Shown piece by piece: positions 35,151-48,184 of a stretch of DNA of 64,000 bases. The notes beneath the pieces were generated by a model. The model searched no databases. It was not told the origin of the DNA and saw only the letters and a list, made by a program, of their open reading frames with translations. Origin of the DNA: Saxidomus purpurata (Eukaryota; Mollusca; Bivalvia; Venerida; Veneridae); assembly GCA_022818135.1 (NCBI GenBank), contig JAFMSR010000018.1:1890268-1954267 (forward strand), in the 5' to 3' direction. Every line of letters starts with the position of its first letter. Positions within the stretch are counted from its first letter, which is position 1. A program made the translations under genes and the position numbers.

Positions 35151-35255
35151 TATATAACAGCTGGTAGTGTGTAACTTAAAACACTATCACCGGAATGAAA
35201 TGTTCGAACACACCATACCCTTTCCTTAACACAGAATAAAGCAGGGGACCTATTT

Positions 35256-35485
35256 GGTTATTCGTGTGAATTCCCAAATACCTACCAGAAGGTAGTTGGT
35301 TATTCAAACATTGCATGTATTCCCCTCAAAACAGAAAGTATTTTTCTGGAATAAATGTAACGGATATATAACAAGATAGATGTATTCTACAACATGGTTA
35401 CACCTCTAACTCCATACATCCACAAGGGGACCTAGTTGGTTATTCGCGTGAATCCCCAACTACATACCCGAAGGTAGTTGGTAAT
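35256..35485. repeat. Direct repeat pair around GGGGACCTA-TTGGTTATTCG
   Basis: Two ~65-bp blocks, at about 35246-35310 and 35424-35488, share GGACCTAGTTGGTTATTCG and GAAGGTAGTTGGT-ATTC. The second abuts the left edge of broken copy 2. Confidence 0.75.
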
Positions 35486-35487
35486 TC

Positions 35488-36180
35488 GGCGACATAATCC
35501 GCCGTCAGAACGTAGAAGCACATCGAGATCAACAAAATGACGCGCCGCCTTCTGACTTTAAAGTGTTTTTTTCATACAGAGACAAATAATGATCTAAGGG
35601 AAAGACACGATTCTCCTGAGGAACTTCCGGAGTAAAGTGATAATGATAATGATACTGTTGTGTCCGTGAGGCATCGAACTAGTCACGAGTCGCCGCATCC
35701 AAGTTTAGCAAGTGGAAGGATATCAACTTCTATGTTTAACAGACAGGGAACATTACATAAGACAGCTAGTGAAAGAAGTCGGCGACAGTTTGGAATAGGG
35801 GGCAATAACTCAGCGACTTCTGTGACAATAAGGGAGATAACTGTTTAAAGTCACTCAACACAAAATCCAAATATCGGAAATCACCAAGGGGACAGACATG
35901 ATCAAAACAAACGAAACAAAACTTTCAATTCGAAAATTCCACGCCCGTCTAAGCGAAAAACAGTTGAAAATGATTTGCAAAGAAATAAACATCCGACATC
36001 TCACACTTACAGAACCGGACCACGTCCTGGCGCGTTTGAAGAAGAAAGTGACCTACTTCGGTGAGGCGAATCACCACCACCAATAAATAAGTTTGCTATC
36101 GCAAGATGTCAACACAGGTTGCAAAACAGAAAACGTGTGTCCCCAACCCCTGTGCAAGAAATTCTACTTCTATTGAAAAC
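35488..36180 (+). pseudogene. Broken copy 2 of gene B last exon
   Basis: It begins inside the exon (GGCGACATAATCCGCCGTCA) and parallels 26278-26973. Several indels break the frame. Blocks such as GGATATCAACTTCTATGTTT are unchanged from gene B. No upstream exons are present. Confidence 0.87.
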
Positions 36181-36239
36181 TTACGTAACACTCGCAGGAA
36201 CATGTTTTAAAGTTGACGGAAATCTAACCATCGTGCTGA

Positions 36240-36588
36240 GCTATACTCTGAAATTGCTTCATACATTGCATTAAACGCAGTAGTCTTTCTTTGGTGGCTT
36301 AATTAAAAATGTGTTAGTGTTGATAATTTTTAAGTCGCCGTTTATTATCTAAGTTATAAGAATGGTCTGGGTCGGGCTCATTATTGTAGCAGTAACGCCG
36401 TTTATTATCTGATTTATAAGAATGGTCTGGGTCGGGCTCATTATTGTAGCGGTTACGTCGTTCGCTAATTAGTCCAAAGTGCCTTGGTTCGATTTCCAGT
36501 CAGATCAATTGAATAATGTCTCTTTTGGTGAGCCAACCGGAGCCAAATGCACTCAGGTCATTTAGCTGTTATCAGTACGGACATTTTT

Positions 36589-36650
<62 letters not shown>

Positions 36651-37160
36651 GGAATAATTTTTCGCAGACTTTCAAACGGAATACGTATCGCATCCAAATG
36701 TTGACTTTTCCTGAAAACGAGATGTAGTTTCTGAAAATTCACTGTCAAAAACTTGTCAAAATATGATCAATATGAATACAAAGGCAAACTTTATTTAAAT
36801 AAACATTCCGTGCTTTCAAATGGGCTATCCAGTCTTCGAGCACATTCGAAAGTTGTACTGTTCCTAGAAGCATTAATAAACACTTTCGACATACATAATT
36901 TGGTAATTATTAAACATTCGAAAATGAAAAAAGGGATCTGTTTTGATATACATATATTTGTCATCTTCTACGCCTCATTTATACCAGAATCTGGACCTAA
37001 AGGTGTTTGCAGGTCGTAAGGTTGTGCAGCTGTGAACTATTTATTAGTAACTTTGTTTAATTTTCCAAGCAATAACATGCGAGACTGTCATGGTGTTTAT
37101 AAATATCTGATTGCTGTTTGGTTGTTGGAGTGGCAATTTCTACACGCGTCTTAGTACGAC
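36240..37160 (+). repeat. Copy 2 of the gene B 3' flank
   Basis: It parallels 27058 onward. The tRNA-like head is itself duplicated (36340-36400 and 36400-36460). A (CT)n run lies at 36595-36649. Confidence 0.8.
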
Positions 37161-37463
37161 GTGATTAGTATTTCTCGTTGAATAAAAACGTGCATATTTC
37201 TTATCGCAGAACTTAAATAATTATATACTGTAAACTGACTTCGATTAAAAGATGTCACAAGGGCATAAGTAGAATGGCTAGCGTAATCGAATGTCTCGAA
37301 TTATCCGAATTCCAATTGTTGACAATAAATATCATGAATAATGTTGTCATTTATCAGCACTTACAAAACACAACCTTATAAGCAAAACAGCTTTTGCTGT
37401 AAGAATGCCACACAATGTAAACATTTTACATGTAAGACAACCATTCAGTATTTAAACGGTATA

Positions 37464-37646
37464 CAGTAAAATCCGTTTATATCGAAATCTTTGGGACCTT
37501 TTTGATTTGTTCCTTATATCTGGAGTGTGTTATATCTGTAAGACATTTTCACATGAAAAAGATACAGAAAGAAATCGGGCCGAGAAAATTTGTTCCTTAT
37601 ACCCAGGTTGTCGCTATATCCGGAGGCGTTATATACAGAGTTTACT
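37464..37646. mobile_element. Pogo/Tigger-like MITE, ~180 bp
   Basis: The ends CAGTAAAATCCGTTTATATC and GATATATAACGCC-type (TTATATACAGAGTTTACT) are imperfect inverted repeats with nearby TA. The same terminal sequence (TTATAAACGGAGTTTATTGTA) occurs near 45460-45482. Absent from the parallel sequence near 28800. Confidence 0.7.
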
Positions 37647-37726
37647 ATATATAATACTAAAGGAAAAAAATTAATTACAACATTTATTCCTCACTTTGTA
37701 CTACACTAAACAAAATTACAAAGTCC

Positions 37727-38950
37727 TTAAAGTGAAATTATGCACATTTCTTTCAAGAAAAAAATCCAGCTGAAATAGGTGTGTGTAAAAAAGGGTAGAG
37801 GAAATAATTAAGAAATAATCTATGGCTTGGAGTGTTTTATCGAAATTGAAGCATTCCCCGGAGGTGATGAATTAGAGTGAATTATTACGACGGGAAATGC
37901 TTCAATTTCGATAAAGCACTCCAAGACATATATAATTTCGATTCTTAGAAGCCGATTTTTAAAAAACTATCGTAACTACTACGGACCTTTTTTACAGTTT
38001 GGCGGTAATGTGTAAAATAGCATAAATAGTGGCTGTTGGAATTCACTCCCCTATTCGGGCAACCATTCAAGATATCAAACATAACTATATTATACAAACT
38101 TATTTTAGTTTAATCATCTATTACATAAAATATAAAAAAAATACCTTACTGTGACATTATGCAGAAGAAGTCAGATTCAGAACCTAACAAAGCAGACAAT
38201 CGATATTAAAAGCGAACCGTTAATCTGAACTGTACAACGTTTTAACGTGGAGTAATGACGTCAGTGTGATGACGTCAGCGTTTTCATTCATACTTTTGTC
38301 TCATTGTATGACTGTTTATCCTGAATTTCTTGGCCTTTTTTTAAGGAAAACAAGGTGTCTGAGTGTATTCTAAGGCTTACTTGACGCAATCAAAAATAAT
38401 ATTTAGGTTCTTAAGGTTTTCATACTGATATTATTTCCATTTATATATTTCATTTTTTGCGCGGGAGTAAATTAGAAAAGTCGGAAGGAGCTACTTCCAT
38501 GTCCGAAACTCCGCCTACTTTTCCGAGTGCTTTAATATGATTAAAGCCCTCGAATTGACTATAGAAATATACCGTAGGCATATTAGAATTGGTTTTAACC
38601 TTATACACCAAACTCTTCCTGCTACCAGTACGAAATAATAACTTTCCAAATATTAGTTTTCCTATTTTGACTGGGAGAGTCAACTTAAAAAAAACTGCAA
38701 GCAGGAATTGTTTCCCTTCCACTGCCGAAATCTCTACCAACAACAACAACACAAGGGAGATCACTGCGAAGAAAGGAACTATTATTTTATAAGTCTGATT
38801 TTTTATTGATAAAGCACCAACTTCAAATACGAATGCGGCATAATTATCATTTTTTAACACATTTAAATGTACAGCAACCGAAAATTGCTTTTATAAAACT
38901 GTCACTAAAAATACACTTTGTGCAGTAAGATGCGCATAATGTCACTTTAA
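37727..38950 (+). mobile_element. TTAA-flanked MITE, copy B, split by a ~770-bp insertion
   Basis: Left end: TTAA plus AGTGAAATTATGC. Right end: GCATAATGTCACT plus TTAA. Internal MITE sequence stops near 37816 and resumes near 38590. The insert holds a ~35-bp inverted repeat (37830-37925, GGAGTG-TTTATCGAAATTGAAGC) and two CRE palindromes at 38256 and 38270. Confidence 0.85.
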
Positions 38951-38999
38951 TGTGTAAATCTCGCGTCTAATCGACTGTCGGGGGAAAAAATGAAAGTTC

Positions 39000-39830
39000 C
39001 ATATGATTACGTAGAAGATTCCGAAAATTTGTATGTCAAAACAGATATCTTTTTTGTCATTTTCAAATGCTAAATTACGATATGAATTTTTATGGATGTT
39101 CCAAACGTGTTTCTCCATCACAACTTTTAAATGTGCTCAAATAGTGGGAAGCCCATTTTAAACCATGGAGCGTTTATCTAGATTAATGTTGCCTTTAAGG
39201 CTTTGTTTTCATATAAGTCACATTTCAAAAGTCTTTTTACGATACCATATCGACTGTCAATTTTTCTACATATCGTTTTCAGGAATGGTCAACATGCGGA
39301 CGTGTGAAACAACAATCCAACAACAATCTGATATTTATTAACACCATGGCAGTCCCGCATATTATTGGAAATTAAACAAAGTTACTAATGAATAGTTCAC
39401 AGCTTAGTATTTTAAGTTCACAACCTTATGGCCTGTAAACACCTTCAGGGGACTTCCGGTGTCCAGATTCTGATATAAAGGAGACGCAGAAGATGCCGAA
39501 AACATGTATATCAAATTAGATCCCTTCTTGTGTTTTCGAATGCTTAATTACGATATAAATTTCTATGAATGTTTAAACGTGTTTCTTCATATCAACTTTC
39601 GAAAGTATTCGAATACGGGCAAGCCCATTTGAAAACAGGGAATGGTTATCTAAGCAAATGTTGCCTAAGTTTTCAAATTAATCATATTTTGACATGTTTT
39701 AACGATACCACAATAGACTGTCAATTTTCTGAAACTACATCTGGTTTTCAGGAAAAGTTAACATGCGGACGTAACGCATATTCTATATGAAAGTCTACGA
39801 AGAATTATTGCAGAAGCGCAGTTTTGACCA
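39000..39830 (-). repeat. Inverted copies of the gene B 3'-flank repeat
   Basis: Two partial units (about 39000-39310 and 39310-39800) are reverse complements of the 30060-30480 and 36680-37100 type sequence (AACACCATGGCAGTCCCGCA; TTTCTGAAACTACATCTGGT). Confidence 0.75.
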
Positions 39831-42518
39831 AGTCAATGGTGCTACAAATATAAGATAGAAAAGAATCTACATGTATATCTTACTTTCGGGATTGAGTCTA
39901 GGATGATACTTACAAATATGTGCGTATATGGGCACAGAAATAATCCCTTTACCATTTCAGTCATTGCTAGAAATCAGAGTGTGTAACCACTGAAACCAGA
40001 AAGTTAATACCAAAATGTGGGGCCACTATCAAAATTCAGCAGCAACACATATATAGTACCCACTAGTATTCTTTTTCCGGTGTCAAACACGAGGTTTACT
40101 GCAACTCAAGACATGTTACGGCAGTTTCTAAAAATAGTTAAAGCCGCTGTCTGGTTTCTGAAGTCTTGGAACTCTTTGTTTCTATCTTGTCATACACTGC
40201 GACTGGTTCTTTGTGTTTTTTTCTATGAGAAATTGTGTGCCCTCTGGCCCTCCTGGAAATCTGATATGCCAACGTGTTGAAAATACGGCTTGGAAATGCC
40301 ATACATTTTCCTAACGGTGAAATATTAAACGTCTTTGATTTAATTATCCTTTGCAAGTTTATTAAGGTTTAACACCTCGATTATGAAGTTGATTATCGTT
40401 TCATTATGGAGGTACGTAACGGGTGTAAATCCGCAACCCTTTAATTAGATTGCACAGAATTTATAAACTGTTTAGCCCTCACTTAGGGGAATGAAACTAA
40501 TACTCATATTGGCAAACAATGTCTTAGTTTGTCCTAACGGTGTTATGAGTGCGTCTAGAAAACGCTTCTTAATCCGATTATTGTTCTCCTATGGTGTGAA
40601 CGCCGCAAAACAAATGAACTAATGAGTTTTCCTCGCGACGCTCTTGGACAGTTTGATGGATTGAGTTCTACCTTAGGAAGAAAAGACCTCCATAATTTTG
40701 ACAATTTAGGGTATAATGTGCAAATATTGATCATTGTTTTGTTTCTAGCACCGGTTAATTTATTTGGAAGTTTGTAGGCACTTTTTGCTAGTGATAATTG
40801 GTGTAATGTTTCCCTGTGGAGGCATTGCGCCGATGTTTCCCACTGTTACTACATACGAGATTTTTTTTGCAGTCTCATCAAAACTGTGCCCGTGTGGCGC
40901 TAATGTAACAAAAATAGTTCGATCTGAATAGCTGTTTTACTGTTCCGCGTGAACTTTGTGCAGAAGTAGTTCTGATACAAAGGAGTAGGTTTTTTTTTGC
41001 AGAACCTGACATACCAAGTGCTCCAAAATATAATGTACCCTTAATATAGGAACAAGAACCCCGTCAATATACATTATATTTGCAGAGACTCGTACCTGCT
41101 TTGAAATAGTGTGTGGTTTTTGTGGGTTATTTCCCCCGGATAACAAACTTGCGGTATTCCCCTTGTGAACAGAGGAACATTTCTAAAATACTTAAAAGTT
41201 TAATGTTCTTTTGTCAAAGGTGTCTTCAATCTTTCTTTGTCTCTGTTTTGTTCGTTGGTTTCTTTCTGGGGGGTGGGAGGTGGGGGTGCAGAGGGACTTA
41301 CGTCCTTTTTTCAATGATGTCTCCCAAAGCCAGTAATTGATATATGAATACTTTGAAAAAGGAGTATATAGTTGAAATACCATTCGTTTATTAAAATATG
41401 GACTAACCATTTGGCAAACGCTTATACAATGTAGCCCCAGAGCCCGCCAGGTCGGTTTAATTACACGTCTAAGCACAATAACAATTTATATAATTATATG
41501 TATCAATTCTATATTGTTATGTTGTTTCAAAAACCAGACAACCTAAATTTTCATATCGGGGCCGATTGCTGAAAATCAAAGATGGCCGCCGAAATTGAGA
41601 TATACCTAGATATATGTACCTAAACACAATCCAGACATATAAATATAAAAGTTTGACCTGTTTTTCATTTTTGTTTTCAGTACAATACATCTACATTCTG
41701 TGGAAACATTGATATATTTGTCATAGATGTAACTTACTTAATGAAAATACGGGTTACACAATAACTAAAAAATTGTAATTTTCATCACCTTTTCTATCTA
41801 GATCGTTTTCTAAGCCGATGATTTTTTTACCATAATAGTACATAACGAGCGCTGAACGCGAAACTATTTCAAGTGTATATAGAAATAGAAGCAGATAGGA
41901 TAGTTTCGCGTTGACCCCTCGAATTTAGTAGTAATTTTTTAAAGGGGACAAATTTGCATGCAAGACGATGAATCATTTTAAATTTCTTAACGAAGAATCC
42001 AATTACGAATAAAACTCATTAGTACGCATTTCTGTGTTCGATTATTCTTTTCATTACAAATGGCAACCGGAAAGTTTACTACCAGTTTGTCTCGTGCACC
42101 GGAAGTGTACATATTGTGTGCTGTTCGTTTGAAACCGGAAATATCCGAAGACTTTTCCGAGTTTAGTTTATTATCACGAAATGTCACTCACATGGAATGA
42201 TGCGACGTGATTCAAATACCAGATCAGTAAATATTAAGATTTTTACGTGTCCTATGAAATTTTCTTGACTTTAATGATAATAGCATATCTGGTAGAATGA
42301 CGGAATTTCTGCTATTTGCATACATGTGGAAAAAAAAGGAATATATGTAAATTGGTAGTTATTTGTTCGAAAACCATTCCTAACATTGCTTTTTGAATTT
42401 ACCTGTACTTGCTACAAATGTAATGCTCTGCAATGGTATTGCCAAAATTAGCGGAAATGCACTCTAACAACACTTTTTTTTTCGTGGAGAAGCGACATAC
42501 ATATGAAAAACATGTATG
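39831..42518. other. Non-coding DNA
   Basis: No gene is supported. A short inverted repeat around AACGCGAAACTAT (41857-41870 and 41899-41911) and several short G-runs (41265-41285) are the only structures noted. Confidence 0.4.
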
Positions 42519-42971
42519 TTAAAGTAACATTATGCGCATCTTACTGCACATAGTGTATTTTTGGTGACAGTTTTATGAAAGCGATTTTCGGTTGCTGTGC
42601 ATATAAATGTGTTAAACTAATGATAATGCCGCATTAGTATTTGAAGTTGGTGCTTTAGAAATAAAAAAATCCGACTAATAAAATAATAGTTCCTTTCTTC
42701 GCAGTGATCTCCCTTGTGTTGTTGTTGTTGTTGTTGGTAGAGATTTCGGCAGTGGAAGGGAAGCAACTCCTGCATGCAGTTGTGTTTTTCTTTAAAAAGA
42801 CTGGCCCAGTCAAAATAGGAAAAGTGATATTTGGAAAGTTATTATTTCGTACTGGTAGCAGGAAGAGTTTGGTGTATTGGGTTAAAAGCTATTATTTCCT
42901 CTACCCTTCTTTACACACACCTATTTCAGCTGGATTTTTACTACAAAAAAATGAGCATAATTCCACTTTAA
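42519..42971 (-). mobile_element. TTAA-flanked MITE, copy C (453 bp)
   Basis: Inverted relative to copies A, B and D. It has TTAA at both ends and termini AGTAACATTATGC and GCATAATTCCACT. The ORF from 42704 is an internal reading frame also seen in copy B. It starts in a hydrophobic Leu run but has no recognised domain. Confidence 0.92.
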
Positions 42972-43636
42972 CATTGTATAAGACTAAATTTAGAACACAG
43001 TTCTTTCATGACTCGATCCATAAACTTATTACATTTTGTATTCTGAATCAGAGTGTTTAAAGCTGTAATGGGAGTTTTAATTTTGCAAGTGCGCAAAGAC
43101 TGTTGTACCGTGTCTACTTGACAGCAGGCAAGACCAAGGGACGTTTTTATGCTTAGTACAAAATAAGACAAAAATACCCTAACCCTAAGTGATAGGGCAA
43201 TTATATTTGAATGTATAATAATGCAGCTAAGTTAGGCATAACTTCAGAGGTCGTGTTTAACGGAAAATGCTGTATGTCGAATTGTTTTGAGAAAAAATCT
43301 TGATTGCGCGAAATGAATATTTTTAATAGTACTGATTCTAACAGTATGATAGACTCAGCCCAAATTAAAAAAAATCTTCAGTCATTCGGTTATTCAAGTG
43401 TGCAAACAATTTTGATACCATTGTGATCGTTTAAATGATGTTTTGCTTCATGAGGTGAATTGAAGAGATCTGAAAAACTGTTTTTTAGATTCTTTCTGAA
43501 AATTCGATATCAAAACGTAGTTTTGACCATGTGCTTTTGCAGGCCTTATTATGTCATTGAAAGTAAGTGAGTGAAGAAATGTACATTCTAAGAGTCTTTA
43601 TATGGAATAAAACATTTTCTTACAGAGAGACTGGCA

Positions 43637-44222
43637 GTACGGTGTAGATGGTGTCAGTGAACGGCCGTAGATGGTGTCAGTGAATGGCCGTAGATGGTGT
43701 CAATGAACGGCCGAAGATGGTGTCAGTGAATGGCCGTAGATGGTGTCAATGAACGGCCGAAGATGGTGTCAGTGAACGGCCGTAGATGGTGTCAGTGAAC
43801 GGCCGTAGATGGTGTCAGTGAATGGCCGTAGATGGTGTCAGTGAACGGCCGTAGATGGTGTCAGCGAACGGCCGTAAATGGTATCAGTGATCGGCCGTAG
43901 ATGGTGTCAGTGAACGGCCGTAAATGGTGTCAGTGAACGGCCGTAAATGGTGTCAGTGAACGGCCGTAAATGGTGCCAGTAAACGGCCGTAGATGGTGTC
44001 AATGAACCGCCGTAAATGGTGTCAGTGAACAGCCGTAGATGGTGTCAGTGAACGGCCGTAAATGGTGCCAGTGAACGGCCGTAGATGGTGTCAGTGAACC
44101 GCCGTAGATGGTGTCAGTGAACGGCCGTAGATGGTGTCAGTGAACGGCCGTAGATGGTGTCAGTGAACGGCCGTAGATGGTGTCAGTGAACGGCCGTAGA
44201 TGGTGGCAGTGAACCGCCGTTC
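43637..44222. repeat. 23-bp minisatellite, ~25 copies
   Basis: The unit is AGATGGTGTCAGTGAACGGC plus CGT. Variants (AAATGG, GTGCCAG, GAACCGCC) are scattered among units. Confidence 0.95.
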
Positions 44223-44584
44223 TATAGTTCGATAGGACCATGAACTTTGCATTTGCACTGACGAAAAGAAAGAGTTGTTTATCCTTGTATGTAATCACTC
44301 GTAAACACGCATCAATCCCTAATTCTTGATCTGTTATCCGGTTCTAAAAATGTAAAAAAAATGTTCATAAAATTGTCGACAAATATTGAAACTTGAATAA
44401 TTATGTAATTAATTATACTTCAAAATTAAACGAATGCTTAATTTATTTTCACCAGAAATGTACGAGCGATTGAACTACTTACATAGCGCCTCATTCTTCC
44501 TCGTTTTTGCTAGCAAAGAATATCATCTTTCCATCAGTATTTCAGTACTTTGATTATAAACGAACTTTGGCTGTTTTTTTTTAA

Positions 44585-44589
<5 letters not shown>

Positions 44590-44615
<26 letters not shown>

Positions 44616-44650
44616 GTAATAAAACTAATTATTATTATTTTTTATTATAG
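44590..44650. repeat. (AAT)n microsatellite and its inverted echo
   Basis: (AAT)n at about 44587-44615 is followed by ATTATTATTTTTTATTAT. Confidence 0.8.
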
Positions 44651-44892
44651 TCCATGCCGACTCCAGGATTTCTCCTCAGGTGAAACGGCCAAGACCATTG
44701 ACAAGCGCATGTAGAAGAGACAGAGGCAAATACAAGGGAATCCGGGTACCAGACTTTAGCTTTAAACGAACAGACCCCTTGTTTCTTTTACGTGCCCGGT
44801 GAATAGCATCAATACTCGCGTCTGACTATTTCTGAGTTTCTAACCAGTCCCTTTCTAGATGTGTGAACACTTAAAAGCGCTTCTGAAAGTTC

Positions 44893-44972
44893 CAGTGCCC
44901 CGGCCGGGATTCGAACTTGGAACCTCTAGATTGGTAGTCCAGAGCGTTAACCACTCAACCACCGAGCCACCC
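44893..44972 (-). repeat. tRNA-derived SINE head
   Basis: On the - strand, GGTGGCTCGGTGGTTGAGTG, then GGTTAACGCTCTGGACTA and AGTTCGAATCCCGGCCGG form A and B boxes with a tRNA-like anticodon region. Probably a mollusc tRNA-SINE. Confidence 0.75.
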
Positions 44973-45654
44973 TGCTTGGATATGTATTTGATAATTTTAC
45001 TTGATAGTCATTTTTAATCTGTATTGAAATGACCATATATATGCATTTCATCTTAAGTTAGTAAAAAGGGATGCGACCAGATGTTTAGGGCGCATGACTG
45101 AACGGCGTAAGGAACAAACAGAGATATTCGGTACACCAGGCTAGTATTTTCGGAATAACGACCCTTTGGACTGCTTTCTATATTATTTATAAGTTTTTCA
45201 ACGCTGACAACATGAACTTCTTATTAGCAGAAAACAAAATTGACGTAAAATGGAGGTCACTTGTGACATCTGAAGAAAGTTTATGATCTTGAAAGACTAA
45301 TAATCATTAACAAATGTGAACTGCGATATGTACTTGCTAATGACCCTCGGACTGTTTGGTATCTTATCCCTTTTAGATTTGTTATGAAACGGTTGTTCAA
45401 CTTATAACATGAAGTTTTTATTCCGGATATAAGGAACAAATAAAAATAGTCCCGGGGAGTTCGTTATAAACGGAGTTTATTGTACCTCACTTGAAGGATC
45501 GATATACTAATAGTCATTAAAACAAAATGTGATCTTCCAGTATGTATTTGATAGTTTAATCAGCATTTATTAGATAATATGTATATACCATCCCTGATTT
45601 CACCAATATAATAGTCTATGATTCTGTATCAATGGCCATGTACATACATCTGAT

Positions 45655-46560
45655 CCACCAATCGGATCATAGCCCTTCACCACCGGGAATCCTTCCGACA
45701 CGTGAAAAACTAAATTGATTTTGGCAGCAGGTACTCAGTTCGGATCAATAGCCCTTCACCACCGGGAATCCTTCCCACACGTGAAAAACTAAATTGACTT
45801 ATGCAGCAGGTACTCAATTCGGATCATAGCCCTTTACCACCGGGAATCCTTCCCACACGTGAAAAACTAAATCGACTTTGGCAGCAGGTACTCAGTTCGG
45901 ATCAATAGCTTCACCACCGGGAATCCTTCCCACACGTGAAAAACTAAATTAACGTTTGCAGCAGGTTCTCAATTCGGACCATAGCCCTTCACCACCGGGA
46001 ATCCTTCCCACACGTGATAAACTAAATTGACTTTTGCAGCAGGTACTCATATCGGATCATAACCATTCACCACCGGGTATCTTTCCGACACGTGAAAAAC
46101 TAAATTGACTTTGGCAGCAGGTAATCAGTTCGGATCATAACCCTTCACCACCAGAAATCCTTCCCACACGTGAAAAGCTAAATTGACTTTGGCAGCAGGT
46201 ACTCAGTTCAGATCATATCCCTACACCCAGGGTATCCTACCCACACATGAAAAACTAAATTGACTTTGGTAGCATGTACTCAGTTCGGATTATAGCCCTT
46301 TACCATAGTGCATTCTTCCTTCACGTGAAAAACTAAAATAACTTTGGCAGCATACACTAAGTTCGGATCATAGCACTTCACCACAGGGCATCCTACCCAC
46401 ACATGAAAAACTAAAATGAATTTGGCAGCAGGTACTCAGGTCAGACCATAGACCTTCACTTAAGGGCATCCTTCCTACACGTGAAAATCTAATTTGACTT
46501 TTGCAGCAGGTACTCAGTTCGGATCATAGCCCTTCACCACAGGACATCTCTTACACGTGA
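45655..46560. repeat. ~78-bp satellite, about 11 copies
   Basis: Units read CGGATCATAGCCCTTCACCA, then CCGGGAATCCTTCCCACACG, TGAAAAACTAAATTGACTTT and GGCAGCAGGTACTCAGTT. Divergence rises from left to right. Confidence 0.93.
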
Positions 46561-47394
46561 TAAAATGAGTTGGCTTTTGGGGCATGTACTTTGTCTTGGT
46601 TATATATTTTCACCACATGGATTCCCTCCTACATATATATAATTGAGTTCATATTACAGACACGTACTTTGTTTGGTTTAAATGCTCTCACCATAGGGCA
46701 TTCCTTCTACACAGCGAGGGTTGACCGCAACAATGTTGCAAGTCTTTCTTTATTTCAAATAATTTATTGAAGTTTTGCGGTTAACCCTCGACATGTCAAC
46801 TTGTGCTGGCCTTTAGGCTACGTACTAAGTCTTGGTTAAAGACTTCCATTAAATGGCATTATTTCGTACAAATGTAAAACTGAGTTGACATTTGGGGCAG
46901 GTACTTAATGTGGGTCATCCGCTGTCACCATAGTGTATCCCTTTTATACATGTAAAATAGACTCATGACCTTGAACATGTACAGCTCTCTAAATTATTTA
47001 TTGTTATTCAACGGTTATGAAACAAGTTCTTGTTAGCATAAAATTGTACTGACGTAAAACGGAGTTGGTGTGCAAATACATGTATATCAATAATTATAAT
47101 TGTTGTCTTGAAATACTCATAATGATAAACAAAATATGATTGATAATTTACTAATGTAAGTTACTATATTAGTGTTAATATCAATAAAATCAAGACAACG
47201 CGAAGTTTTTATTTTACATGTTTCAACTAATATCTTCGTCAGATAATATACGACATACAGTATACATAAAAAAGGCGTCACGTACGTTAAAAAGGACGCG
47301 AACATCCGCGTGATGAAAAACAACGTAAGGTTTATAATAGTAAGTCTCGCGCATCGGTCTGTCAAAAATCGTTCTTAACAGCATCAAAAATCAT

Positions 47395-47570
47395 CCACAT
47401 CATGATGAAAGCTTTTAAAATTAGTAGCAAGATTACTAGCATATGCCGGATCGCTGAAATTAATTATATCAAATTTATGACTGTTCATCCGTCTGGAAAC
47501 TTGTTGTCGTGTTTGGCCTACATATTTTTTTTAAATTTGCATGTTATAAGATAAGTGTACACACTGCACT
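47395..47570 (-). pseudogene. Decayed GIY-YIG endonuclease fragment (Penelope-like)
   Basis: On the - strand it can be read YVGQTRQQVSRRMNSHKFDI, then INFSDPAYASNLATNFKSFHH. This matches the GIY-YIG core (Y-V-G-Q-T, then R and H) as found in Penelope-like elements. A stop and frame changes follow. It forms an inverted repeat with 47655-47745. Confidence 0.65.
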
Positions 47571-47654
47571 AGAATTATTCAAACTGATGAATTTATCAGT
47601 TCATGCAATATGTCTTAGTTTAACTTAGATTAAATACAGATTGTAAATCTACTA

Positions 47655-47745
47655 ATGTAATTTATCTTATAACATGCAAAAAATGTTAAAAACAATATGT
47701 AGACCAAACACGACAACAAGTTTCCAGACAGATGAACAGACATAC
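47655..47745 (+). pseudogene. Second GIY-YIG fragment, inverted relative to the first
   Basis: On the + strand it can be read YVDQTRQQVSRQMNRHTF after a Cys-Lys-Lys-Cys-type stretch. It is diverged and too short to be functional. Confidence 0.6.
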
Positions 47746-48184
47746 ATTCTGAAAAGCTGAGCTGACATCCGGGTAGGTGCTTAGTCTTAGACTTCTGACA
47801 GAGGTCATCCCTTCTACAATCTTAAAAGTCTGGGCAGAGGCATTTTTCTTGTCAATGTCCAACTGAGTTGGCATTTGGGCGGGTATTAAGTCTTGGTTAT
47901 CGGCTTTCACCATAGTGCATTTTTTGTACAAATGTAAAACTGAGTTTACATTGGGGACAAGTACCTAGTGATTGTCATTGGCTTTCACCATAGTGCATCC
48001 CTTTAACACGTGTAAAACAGACACATGTTGGCATCTTAAATCCTCCTAGTTATGAAATTGATGTTCCAAGTTCCTATTGGCAGGAAACCGCACTGATCAT
48101 AATTGTGTTACGTGACACGAAGGATCACGTTAATCATTACATTAAGGATTGATGAAATACTGCGATATGTATTTGATAATTTCG

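Larger units (their letters stand above)
46561..48060. repeat. Highly diverged extension of the 78-bp satellite
   Basis: Scattered units keep the order CTTTCACCATAGTGCAT, then TACAAATGTAAAACTGAGTT, then GACATTTGGGGCAGGTACTT (for example near 46850-46940 and 47880-48010). A short inverted repeat (GAGGGTTGACCGCAA / TTGCGGTTAACCCTC) lies at 46717-46791. Confidence 0.65.

Noticed and set aside
38450..38860. 136-codon ORF resembling a secreted protein
   Set aside because: It spans the junction of a MITE and its nested insert; the matching ORF in copy C (42704) is internal MITE sequence. No independent support for coding.
45655..46560. CRISPR-like array
   Set aside because: The repeats are contiguous ~78-bp units without unique spacers, in a eukaryotic genome.
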